Assembly: GCA_947503245.1 (NCBI GenBank)
Contig: CANNCV010000002.1
Span: 682,001-746,000 of the forward strand
Origin: an uncultured Sphingomonadaceae bacterium
GTDB lineage: Bacteria > Pseudomonadota > Alphaproteobacteria > Sphingomonadales > Sphingomonadaceae
DNA length: 64,000 nt
Direction: 5' to 3'
Shown here: in pieces, positions 36,813-44,810 of the stretch
How positions within the stretch are numbered: the first letter of the stretch is position 1
Layout of the letters: every line of letters starts with the position of its first letter
Translations under genes and position numbers: made by a program
Notes under the pieces: model-generated
What the model saw: the letters and a program-made list of their open reading frames with translations, nothing else
The model's database searches: none
What the model was told of the DNA's origin: nothing

Positions 36813-39508
36813 CAGATCACCCGTTCCGCTTTTTCGGACTGCTTAAAAATCCAACAGGCAACAGATTTTCCGGCAGGGTTGGTGACTGGTCCGGTTTTTA
36901 TGAATTTGCGGGAACGGGAATTGCGCAAAATCCTTTTCAGCGCGGCCATATCCATGGATTTTAGCTGTGCTTTGCCTATACGCGCTTCAAATTCGGGCAG
37001 GTTTATCGCGATATATTGCGCCGGTTTTGTGTGCTGATTAATGCTGGTGCCCGCTTCATGGCGGCAATCATCCTCTTTGCGGATAAGGTAATCGACCTTT
37101 TCCCAAAATTCGGCAATCATGGGGTGATCACCGCCAGCGGTTTGCTGTCTGGTCAGCGCCATGCGTTCGGCAAATATCACCGTTTCGGCCAAGCGGTCCG
37201 CGGGGACATTGAAACAATGCTGCAATGCCTCAATGCCCGCCATTAGCTGGGCATGGCATTTGATGATGCGATCATTTTGCAGACCATCAACCCGCGTTTT
37301 TAATGTTGCGCGGTGATGGTCATAACGGTCAAAGAAAAAGGGCAGATAATCGTCCTCTTGCTTGACCAGATGCACCAATGTTGCCGAAACATCATCATTG
37401 GCCATAGCCTCTATGCGCTCTGCGGCGGCGGCAGTGGATTCACTCCATCGCGCTTTGTTCACTTCCATTGACATGATGCGTTCAAGAACCGGCTGCATGG
37501 CGCTGATCGGTTCATTTTGCATCAAATAGATGCTGCCCAAAAATGGCGGGTCATGAATTTCATTGCCCATGGTTTTCATGGCGCGGCCACGCGGATTATT
37601 GCCATTAAACAGAGTCAGCAATTCCGCCCAATCAAATTGCTTGCCATGGCTGCGCCTGTCATCATCGCGGTTGCCTTCAATCAAGCCAACGGGCAGATTT
37701 GAAACAGACATTAAAGACCGACCGAGATAGGCCGCTGTGCCCTTATTCGGGTCAATCCCTTCATGGTCAGGCCGTCCAAAGGTCCGCCATAAAGCGGTCA
37801 CCAATGTGGTTTTGCCTGATCCGCCCTCACCCGTAATTTCCAGAAAGCCCAATGAGGCGTGTTTTTTGCGGATCTGCACAGCAAATGCGGACATGGTGAA
37901 AAATGCAAAGGTAATAAGACCCTGCGGCCCCCATGCGGCCCAAACATTATCCAGCCATGAAAAATCATTGCCATCTGGATTATAGTTGATGGTCAAAAGG
38001 TTTTGCGGCGAAGCGCGTTTGACCGCCGCGCCGCCCAGATCAAAATAGCGGTCAGCGTTAATCTTTATGACGCGCCCGTCACGCACCGCCAGATCACCAA
38101 ATACCCAAGCCTTATGCGGCGGGCTGTAGCCAGTGAAATCAATCGGCTCTATTTTCTTTAGGTCACCGGTCTGGCGCTTTATGATGCGGTCAAGCTGCCC
38201 CGCTTCACCTGTCCACACCGCAGCAAAGGCCAATAACCGTTTTTTGAATTCGACATTGTTGGCAATTTGGCCATTTGAAAATCGGGCCTTTTCTGACAGG
38301 CGTTTGCGGCCATTGCTTTTAGGGAAATCGATTTGAACAAAATATGATGTTTCGTCCGTAATCTCATTGCGTTCACGGTACAGAATGCGAAATGCGCAAT
38401 TGCATATTTCGTGCACTTCAACCGTTGGCGCTTCATCATCATTGCTATAGTTTTTCTTTGCCCAATAAATGCGATTATCAAACCGCAGATCAAAGCTGGT
38501 TAGGCGTCTGGCCTGTTTATCAGCGCGGGCAAATATCAATTTCGCCTTTTCATAGGCGGAATCTGCAATGGTAATTTCACCATTGTGCAAAAATTCATCA
38601 ATCGCCAGTTCGCCCAAAGGTGCATTGTCCGCTGCACCCTTATGATCGCGGTGGCGTATCCACAGATCATTCCAATCAAATTTGCTGCCCTCACCATCAG
38701 GCTTTACTTGCGCCGCAGTGGTGGTCCAGCCTTCAACGGCCGCCCGCAGCGCAAATTTGCGGGTATAGGTGACACCGGCGGCACCAACATCAAACGCCCA
38801 GATGATTGTTGGCTGGTGTTTGGGTGACGGGCCGCTGGCAATGGCTTTGCGCAGTTCATTTAGGAAATGTTCGGGATAGGTGTTGCATGACATGGCCGAT
38901 GCTGCGGCGCGTTTGATGTCACGGCCGCGAAACGCCAAGCGCAATGCCTCTGCATCAAAAATGCCCTCTGCAACCCAGATTTCATCCATTTGTGCCAGAT
39001 CATTGAAACTGACATCTGGGTGCATCCAGCAATGGCCTGACCAACTGCCGCCCTTTTCAAAATGGGCCTTTTTCTCAAACCGTGCGGGCCTGTCTATCAA
39101 CCGTTCCCAATAGGTATCGCCCGGCAGCATGAAACGGATGGTGGCGCTGGTCTGACCGGTTTCAAAATCACGGTATAGTTCTTGCCGATAGGCTTTGCGC
39201 AGCCCCGCCAATTCCAGCCCGCGTTCATGCAGCAAATAAGCATCGGCTGTTGCGTTAGGGTTTTCTTTTGTGGCGGGTGCCTGTTTAGACCAATCTTCAA
39301 ACAGTTCCGGCAAGATGCTGCGCACAGTCTCTTCATAGCCGCAACTGTTTGCACGGCCGCAGCGCACAAGTTTTGGTTGGTCAGATGCGCAGAACAGTTT
39401 TTGTTCATCACAATTAGGGCATTTGCCCTCTTGCAACCATTTGCCACGGGTCTTTTTGAAGCCGAATTTCTTTTGCAATTCCGCGCGTATTTTGTCCGCA
39501 TTGATCAT
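36812..39508 (-). CDS. phage primase-helicase (P4 alpha-like)
   Basis: 898-residue replication protein. Cys30, Cys33, Cys50 and Cys56 form a zinc-ribbon, as in DnaG-type primases. A Toprim-like region holds Glu181 (WVAEGIFDAEAL) and Asp240 (IWAFDVGAAG). A helicase domain has Walker A GEGGSGKT at 560-567. The architecture suggests that the phage primes and unwinds its own origin. The origin itself was not identified. ATGA overlaps link it to the genes on both sides. Confidence 0.88.
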   Translation of the reverse strand: MINADKIRAELQKKFGFKKTRGKWLQEGKCPNCDEQKLFCASDQPKLVRCGRANSCGYEETVRSILPELFEDWSKQAPATKENPNATADAYLLHERGLELAGLRKAYRQELYRDFETGQTSATIRFMLPGDTYWERLIDRPARFEKKAHFEKGGSWSGHCWMHPDVSFNDLAQMDEIWVAEGIFDAEALRLAFRGRDIKRAAASAMSCNTYPEHFLNELRKAIASGPSPKHQPTIIWAFDVGAAGVTYTRKFALRAAVEGWTTTAAQVKPDGEGSKFDWNDLWIRHRDHKGAADNAPLGELAIDEFLHNGEITIADSAYEKAKLIFARADKQARRLTSFDLRFDNRIYWAKKNYSNDDEAPTVEVHEICNCAFRILYRERNEITDETSYFVQIDFPKSNGRKRLSEKARFSNGQIANNVEFKKRLLAFAAVWTGEAGQLDRIIKRQTGDLKKIEPIDFTGYSPPHKAWVFGDLAVRDGRVIKINADRYFDLGGAAVKRASPQNLLTINYNPDGNDFSWLDNVWAAWGPQGLITFAFFTMSAFAVQIRKKHASLGFLEITGEGGSGKTTLVTALWRTFGRPDHEGIDPNKGTAAYLGRSLMSVSNLPVGLIEGNRDDDRRSHGKQFDWAELLTLFNGNNPRGRAMKTMGNEIHDPPFLGSIYLMQNEPISAMQPVLERIMSMEVNKARWSESTAAAAERIEAMANDDVSATLVHLVKQEDDYLPFFFDRYDHHRATLKTRVDGLQNDRIIKCHAQLMAGIEALQHCFNVPADRLAETVIFAERMALTRQQTAGGDHPMIAEFWEKVDYLIRKEDDCRHEAGTSINQHTKPAQYIAINLPEFEARIGKAQLKSMDMAALKRILRNSRSRKFIKTGPVTNPAGKSVACWIFKQSEKAERVI

Positions 39509-39744
39509 CAGGCAGCAATCTGCATGACTTTGGCGCTGCGCAGTTTGCGGCCAGCGGCTAATGATAATCTGGGCGGATCACCAAGGGGCAGACGGTCATG
39601 CCGGTGCAATAACCCGACAAGCCAGCGATATGATACGCTGTATTTCTGGGCCAGCCTGACAGTGGCCAGACCGGAATCATGATCACGCAAAATGGCGATG
39701 GTGCGCCGTGAATGTTCTGACAATGTGCGGGTTTTATTTGACAT
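39508..39744 (-). CDS. small phage HTH-like protein
   Basis: 78 residues, basic, with a likely helix-turn-helix (TVRLAQKYSVSYRWLVGLLHRHDRL). The ATG after AAGGGAC was chosen. Coupled to the primase-helicase by ATGA. It may be an early regulator or a replication accessory. Confidence 0.68.
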   Translation of the reverse strand: MSNKTRTLSEHSRRTIAILRDHDSGLATVRLAQKYSVSYRWLVGLLHRHDRLPLGDPPRLSLAAGRKLRSAKVMQIAA

Positions 39745-39810
39745 GACTTGTCCCTTCACCAAAAGCGCATTGGCTGCGCTGGTGTTTTGAAATTGAAAAA
39801 GCGGTGGTGT

Positions 39811-40164
39811 TTAGCTGGCTAGAAAGGGCAGCGGCGGGGCATCTGGATCATTAAGCGGATCACCATTGTTGGTGGGTAGTTCGGGCAATTTTGCACCATG
39901 TGGCGGCGGTGGCAGATCAACCAGCGGTTCGGGCATTGCGCTGGGTGAAATGTAATATTCAATTGATATCATGCCCATATAGGTCATGCCGCAGGGCACA
40001 TGCTGGCATTGAAAGTATAAAGCCGTTGTGACGTCACCATATGGCCGCGAATGCCGGATTTTGGCAGGGCCGCCACATGCAGGGCATTTGTGCCGCATGC
40101 GCGTGGCAAAATGGCCCTCACCATTGGCCGATTGATCGGTGCAAGGCGATGCAGAAGCGGTCAT
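39811..40164 (-). CDS. ogr: Ogr/Delta-type late transcription activator
   Basis: Zinc-finger activator family that, in P2 and P4, turns on late promoters by contacting RNA polymerase and a dyad near -55. The core CPAC-x23-CQHVPC (Cys pairs C-x2-C and C-x4-C) with YFQCQHVPCGMTY and IEYYISPS matches Ogr. It carries a proline-rich C-terminal tail of about 40 residues not found in P2 Ogr. The start is uncertain: ATGs exist at several positions and none has a strong ribosome site. Probable targets are the three dyads near 50.5, 55.6 and 63.8 kb. Confidence 0.85.
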   Translation of the reverse strand: MTASASPCTDQSANGEGHFATRMRHKCPACGGPAKIRHSRPYGDVTTALYFQCQHVPCGMTYMGMISIEYYISPSAMPEPLVDLPPPPHGAKLPELPTNNGDPLNDPDAPPLPFLAS

Positions 40165-40319
40165 GCGGCCATGGCCTGATGACATTGATAGAAAGGGGCG
40201 CGGCTGCATTCCCCAAGGTGCCGCGCCCCGCCAGTGGTTTGGTGGAAGAGGAAACCAGCCACCGGCAATGCTGTACCAATATGGTGCAATATTTTGTTAA
40301 CCATGTTTTGGATTTGGGT

Positions 40320-40364
40320 AAAAAAAGGGGCGGCGCTACACAGGGTCAAGACAGCAGCCGCCCC
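40320..40364 (-). terminator. rho-independent terminator between cro and ogr
   Basis: On the minus strand GGGGCGGC...GCCGCCCC is followed by seven T residues. A second stem CCGGTGA/TCACCGG lies just before it (40,366-40,400). It would stop the cro transcript unless read through. Confidence 0.8.
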
Positions 40365-40435
40365 GCCGGTGAAGTGAGAGGGATTGCGACCCGTCACCGG
40401 CAATGAGAATAATGAATAAGAATATGGCCCCCGCA

Positions 40436-40720
40436 TCAGATAATCACCGTGTCTGCGCCGGTATCGCGCATTATGAAATCTGGCGTAGCCATGACGATTT
40501 TAGGGCGGCGCGGGTAAATATCTGGCCGCAGATCAAAGCGCGAAACATCAAAAAGATATTCAACCTTCAAAACATATTCCGCTGGCAATTGTTTGGAACG
40601 GGTGCACCAAACAGAAACAGTGGATTGCGAAACTTCCAGTTTATCGGCCAAGTTTTGTTGGCCACCGGCGCGGGTTACGGCGAGCATGAGAGCTTCATAT
40701 CGGGTCAGTGTGCTGTTCAT
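40436..40720 (-). CDS. Cro-like repressor
   Basis: 94-residue HTH protein of the Cro/YdaS type (AVTRAGGQQNLADKLEVSQSTVSVWCTRSKQLPAEYVLKVE). It is divergent from the S24 repressor gene with 84 bases between, the usual phage switch arrangement, and is the first gene of the leftward early region. Confidence 0.85.
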   Translation of the reverse strand: MNSTLTRYEALMLAVTRAGGQQNLADKLEVSQSTVSVWCTRSKQLPAEYVLKVEYLFDVSRFDLRPDIYPRRPKIVMATPDFIMRDTGADTVII

Positions 40721-40722
40721 AG

Positions 40723-40737
40723 TTCATATTATATGAA
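40723..40737. promoter_or_regulatory. putative operator in the cI/cro switch
   Basis: Inverted repeat TTCATA-TTA-TATGAA immediately upstream of the Cro-like start. A half-copy TTCATAT recurs at 40,787-40,793, just before the repressor start, so the two may be operator sites of the switch. Confidence 0.5.
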
Positions 40738-40804
40738 TAAATTGGTATTTTAGCAATAGTAAATTGCGGTTGGTGTTAATATTTTTTCATATAAGGTCTG
40801 AAAA

Positions 40805-41554
40805 GTGACGGAAAATAAGGGAATATTTGCCGATAGAGTCAGGCAACAAATGGCTATAGTGGGCCTTACGCAAACGGCTTTGGCCAAAAAGATCGGTGTA
40901 ACCCAAGGCGCTATTAGCCACATATTAGTAAGTAATACGCGCAACCCTCGACGACTATATGAGATTGCTCGACATCTCAAAACTACACCCGAATATTTAA
41001 TTGGTGAGACTGACGATCCTGATATGTCGCAACCTCCGGCAGATTTCCTGCGCGACAAATTCGATTCCGTCACCATTCCTGAATTGGATATTGGTTATTC
41101 CATGGGCGGCGGTGCATTATTAACAGAGCCGGATAATGGAAACTGGAATGGCTTTGATCAGGCCCGTACGGCCAATGAAAGTGATGATAATATTGCGCAT
41201 TTGCCAGCCCAGCATGATGCAACAATGCGCACATTCCCCCGTGCATGGCTGGAGCCGCTGATAAAGGGCCGGATAGACCAGGTGTTTATTGCGCGCGGTG
41301 AAGGCGATTCCATGCAGCCCACTTTGCTGGATGGTGACGTGGTCATCATTGACCGAGCGCAAGATGCCATAGCGCAGCAAGATAGGCTGTGGGCCATTGG
41401 CTATGGCGAATTGGTGATGATTAAACGCGTGCGGCGCATGCCCGATGGCGGTTACCAGATTAACAGTGATAACCCAGCGGTAACACCAATCACCGCTTAT
41501 GATGATGAAATGCATGTGGTAGGCCGTGTGGTCTGGATAGGGAGGAAGGTTTAA
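40805..41554 (+). CDS. CI-like repressor with S24 peptidase domain
   Basis: Prophage repressor of 249 residues: N-terminal HTH (LTQTALAKKIGVTQGAISHIL) and a C-terminal LexA-like autoprotease with Ser169 (GEGDSMQPTLLDGDVVIID) and Lys207 (ELVMIKRV). RecA-stimulated self-cleavage should induce the phage; no clear Ala-Gly cleavage site was identified. It starts at GTG with AAGGTCTG upstream. Confidence 0.92.
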   Translation: MTENKGIFADRVRQQMAIVGLTQTALAKKIGVTQGAISHILVSNTRNPRRLYEIARHLKTTPEYLIGETDDPDMSQPPADFLRDKFDSVTIPELDIGYSMGGGALLTEPDNGNWNGFDQARTANESDDNIAHLPAQHDATMRTFPRAWLEPLIKGRIDQVFIARGEGDSMQPTLLDGDVVIIDRAQDAIAQQDRLWAIGYGELVMIKRVRRMPDGGYQINSDNPAVTPITAYDDEMHVVGRVVWIGRKV

Positions 41555-41629
41555 ATTATTGCAACAGTCAAACTGTTGTTGACTGCAATTTAATTTGCCA
41601 ACCGTGTTTTCGCACTACATATTCAAAAA

Positions 41630-42097
41630 ATGCCCCCTGATAATCAGATAATTAAAAATCTGACTAAACGCCAGAAAGAGTGTTTAGACCTTGTAAATAA
41701 TGGATATTCTAGCAAGGAAATTGCAGGTATTTTGGTCATAGCACCAAATACAGTCGATTCTCATATCGCTACTGCAATGAGCGCCTTGGGAGCCTCTACA
41801 CGTGGGCAGGCAGCGCGACTAATGCTAAGTCATGAAACTAGTGAAAAATTTACTAGTAAACCGGACTATCTTGTCGAACCCAAAAATACCGAGCACATTC
41901 CAGAAGTGCCCAGCGATGTTGGTAAACCCGATAAACGTTGGTCATTGTTACTAACCACACTCAATTTAAGGGGAAAAGAGGGGGCTACTGGATTTTGGAA
42001 TAAGTTAATTATAATAATCCAGATATCTCTACTTTCAACATTTGCTTTGGCAGCGACTGTGCTGCTGATGTCGGGTATTGTCGCCATATTGAGTTAG
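41630..42097 (+). CDS. LuxR-type HTH protein with C-terminal membrane helix
   Basis: 155 residues: a LuxR/GerE DNA-binding domain at 10-65 (LTKRQKECLDLVNNGYSSKEIAGILVIAPNTVDSHI), a polar linker, then one strongly hydrophobic helix at about 126-155. A membrane-tethered transcription factor without a sensor domain is implied. No Shine-Dalgarno is visible before the ATG, and TACATAT lies about 12 bases upstream, so a leaderless message is possible. Composition is AT-rich relative to the phage, suggesting a cargo gene. Next genes run in the same direction. Confidence 0.78.
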   Translation: MPPDNQIIKNLTKRQKECLDLVNNGYSSKEIAGILVIAPNTVDSHIATAMSALGASTRGQAARLMLSHETSEKFTSKPDYLVEPKNTEHIPEVPSDVGKPDKRWSLLLTTLNLRGKEGATGFWNKLIIIIQISLLSTFALAATVLLMSGIVAILS

Positions 42098-42116
42098 AAC
42101 TTAGGGTGAATTGTAA

Positions 42117-42455
42117 ATGGATATTGCACTTTCTAATGACGCTAACATAACATTGAATAGTATCCGCAAAGCAGCCGAAGGAATTGATGCTGCATTAATG
42201 AATGAGGCGTCTGCATTTTCTGGTATATTATCAATTTCAAAAGACGCAGGTGTGCCGATTAATGCCAATCAAACAATTTTAGAAGCTAGCATAAAGACAA
42301 TAAATGAATTGGTATCTGCCCGGCGAGATAAATTACGCTCTATCTCAGCGATGAAAAAATTATTAAATTTAAATGAAACGGACTCACTACTAAAAGGGTG
42401 TCCAGAAGGTTTACATGGCTTAGGTATTATTTTATTTTCACCTGAAAAATCTTAA
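42117..42455 (+). CDS. cargo-block protein of unknown function
   Basis: 112 residues, helical, no recognised family, no signal peptide. AGGGTGA precedes the ATG. It lies 19 bases after the membrane-tethered LuxR gene and is likely co-transcribed. Confidence 0.65.
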   Translation: MDIALSNDANITLNSIRKAAEGIDAALMNEASAFSGILSISKDAGVPINANQTILEASIKTINELVSARRDKLRSISAMKKLLNLNETDSLLKGCPEGLHGLGIILFSPEKS

Positions 42456-42498
42456 TTTTAATACTACTCTATATCGCATTTAAATCGGTGAATAATAA

Positions 42499-42930
42499 TT
42501 GTATATATCAATTTTATTTTGGATTATGACTATAATTGGATGTATATTTACATTCTGCTTCGGAAATTGGGAGGGGAAAATTGCTTCATTAGCATATTTT
42601 CTAGCAGTCTTATGCACTCATATTTTTAATCAAGGGGTGCGAGATTCGTTGGACATGAATGTGCTGTTTATCGATATTTTATGTCTGATTTCATATGTCA
42701 TTTTGGCGATAAAAAGCCGTCAGAATTGGACCATATGGCTGGCAGGCTTACAATTATCTGAAGTCTTAGCCCATTTGCCTACCATAATTCTAACAGGCTT
42801 TGTGGCTCACACTTATGAGGCAATGCAAGGATTTTGGGCAGTACCAACTTTATTCACCATGGTGGTAGGAGTCTTTTTTGAAAGGCTAGATAGTAATGGA
42901 ATCCATTCTCATATCGCAGAACACAAATGA
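42499..42930 (+). CDS. integral membrane protein of unknown function
   Basis: 143 residues with about four hydrophobic helices from the first residue on; no family recognised. The start seems to be TTG, as no ATG or GTG is in frame nearby, and the ribosome site is weak. The 3' end overlaps the next gene by 35 bases. Confidence 0.65.
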   Translation: MYISILFWIMTIIGCIFTFCFGNWEGKIASLAYFLAVLCTHIFNQGVRDSLDMNVLFIDILCLISYVILAIKSRQNWTIWLAGLQLSEVLAHLPTIILTGFVAHTYEAMQGFWAVPTLFTMVVGVFFERLDSNGIHSHIAEHK

Positions 42931-43366
42931 TGATCAGCCTACATCTTTGATTTCCCTTGTTGAACAGGCAAGGTCGCTAGCTAAGCAGATAGAAGATAGC
43001 GCAGATATCTCAGTTATTATCGATCGTCTATCCATAGAGATAGAAGCTCGAAAATTACGAAATGACATATTTGGTTCAGAGCTCTTTGGCGAGCCTGCCT
43101 GGGACATATTATTAGACTTATTCTGTGCTTACAAAAGTAACTCTGCCATCACAGTAACATCGGCATGCATTGCCGGAAATTGCCCACAAACAACTGCCCT
43201 GAGATATTTGGACAAACTTCAAATACAAGGATTGATTAAGAGGGAACGCGACCATGTTGACTGTAGAAGAACCTATGTCAGTTTGACCCCAGCTGGAGTT
43301 AATAAGATGAGTAGATGGTTAGACAATACCAAATTACGCTCTCACAAATCATTCATTCTATCTTAA
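42896..43366 (+). CDS. MarR-like winged-helix protein
   Basis: 156 residues. The C-terminal ~85 form a winged helix typical of MarR/PadR-type regulators (TTALRYLDKLQIQGLIKRERDHVDCRRTYVSLTPAGV). An N-terminal helical stretch precedes. It closes the AT-rich block, and its 3' end overlaps the convergent tail gene D by four bases. With the LuxR-type gene at the other end, the block has two regulators around two unknown proteins. Confidence 0.78.
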   Translation: MESILISQNTNDDQPTSLISLVEQARSLAKQIEDSADISVIIDRLSIEIEARKLRNDIFGSELFGEPAWDILLDLFCAYKSNSAITVTSACIAGNCPQTTALRYLDKLQIQGLIKRERDHVDCRRTYVSLTPAGVNKMSRWLDNTKLRSHKSFILS

Positions 43367-44385
43367 CCCGCGCTTTCCAGTTTTACCTTAGTGTGTAGCC
43401 CGCCAGCATCAAATTGGTGTGTGGCTTCATTAACCAGCCAGTCAACGCCATCGATACGGCTATTCCAGCCTGATAGCCTGACCCGTGCATTGGGTTCTAT
43501 TGCGGCATCACCCAAGGCGAGATCATAAGAAAATTCAAAGATGCCGCGCCGTTGGCGCTTTGCCTCTGCCGATGCGGCCGCCTGTGCGTCTGCGCGGGTG
43601 GCATAGGTTTTTTTCAGGCGCTTTGTGTTGCCAGTATTAGCGGCCCCGCCACCATCTGCGCCAGCGGTAACGGTCTGCGTTTGGGCTGTGTTCTGATCAT
43701 GATATTGCGCACTGGCACCATTATAATCTTTGCCGCCAATTTCACTAAAGGTCCACCGGTTGCCATCAATGCGCGTCCAGTTAAAGCCCGATATGGCCAG
43801 ACCGGCCGCATTGAGCAAACTGCCCACGGGCATGAAAACCAGCACCAGATTTTTCCATGTTGCCACGGCGTCATAACGCTGACCCAGATCGCGCAGAAAC
43901 AATTTATTGGATTTGCCGCCCTGCTCAATGGCGGCAATGGGGATATTGGCCAGATCAGGATGCACCGCCGCCACTTGACCATCTGCCGCAGCAATTTGTG
44001 TGATGATGGCACCCAATGTTGTGTCTTTCCATGCCCGGCTGCGGCGTGGGCGGTTGGCGCCGGTTAAATTGGCAGACCGTGCCCGAATGGACACTGTGTC
44101 CGGCGGGCCGCTTTCCTCTACCTCATCAACGCGGAACCGGCCTTTATCAACCAGACCCAGCGGCACATCATCACCATCCAGCCAGCCCAGCGCCAATGTG
44201 ATGACTGCGCCGCGCTGCACCGGTGCCAACAGGCCATCATGATTGTGCAAATCCAGCGTCAATTCATCCGATGCATCGGCCCGCTTTTCATTCAATGTCA
44301 GGCCGATGAGGCGCGGATTGATAATATCTGTCAGATCTGTGCCATCATCCAGCATGATGCGCGCTGCGGCTTTATTGGCGGGCAT
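43363..44385 (-). CDS. D: P2 gpD-like tail hub / late control protein
   Basis: 340-residue baseplate hub protein, homologous to P2 gpD and the gp27-like part of VgrG. The order of short motifs LVDKGRFRVDEVEESGPPD and FLRDLGQRYDAVATWKNLVLVF matches the family. It is last in the V-W-FI-FII-E-T-U-D transcription unit. The start overlaps the U stop by one base. Confidence 0.92.
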   Translation of the reverse strand: MPANKAAARIMLDDGTDLTDIINPRLIGLTLNEKRADASDELTLDLHNHDGLLAPVQRGAVITLALGWLDGDDVPLGLVDKGRFRVDEVEESGPPDTVSIRARSANLTGANRPRRSRAWKDTTLGAIITQIAAADGQVAAVHPDLANIPIAAIEQGGKSNKLFLRDLGQRYDAVATWKNLVLVFMPVGSLLNAAGLAISGFNWTRIDGNRWTFSEIGGKDYNGASAQYHDQNTAQTQTVTAGADGGGAANTGNTKRLKKTYATRADAQAAASAEAKRQRRGIFEFSYDLALGDAAIEPNARVRLSGWNSRIDGVDWLVNEATHQFDAGGLHTKVKLESAG

Positions 44386-44810
44386 TAATCCACCCTGTCC
44401 AGATCAATGGTGAAATCAACGGCGCGGGGAATGCCGCCCGCCATGATGCTGATCAAATCACTATCAATGGCCACGATGTGAAACTGGCCCAGAACAGTGC
44501 CCAGACCATCAACCAGCGGCCAATCATCTCCGCTATCTGCCATTTCCACCAATCGGGCCAGATCAGCATAGCCCCCGTGAATCTCTGGCACCAAAAGCCC
44601 GGCCAAAGTTATGCGGTCAACACCGGGGCCAATAAATTGGCTGGCTGCGCGGGCACCATGACGTTCTGTTCGCACATGCACCCAATCGCGCCGCCGTGTC
44701 ATGCCGGAATAGGCCAGGCTATCCATGCCAAAAACAAACAGGCCCAGCGTCAACAAATGGCGTGGGCTATAGGCGGGCAGTTCAAAATCCGGTCGGCTAG
44801 CCATCGGCAT
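44385..44810 (-). CDS. U: P2 gpU-like tail terminator protein
   Basis: About 141 residues; matches phage P2 GpU (LLTLGLFVFGMDSLAYSGMTRRRDWVHVRTERHGARAA). The start follows AGAAGGGAAT. It overlaps the end of the tape measure gene by 14 bases. Confidence 0.9.
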   Translation of the reverse strand: MPMASRPDFELPAYSPRHLLTLGLFVFGMDSLAYSGMTRRRDWVHVRTERHGARAASQFIGPGVDRITLAGLLVPEIHGGYADLARLVEMADSGDDWPLVDGLGTVLGQFHIVAIDSDLISIMAGGIPRAVDFTIDLDRVD

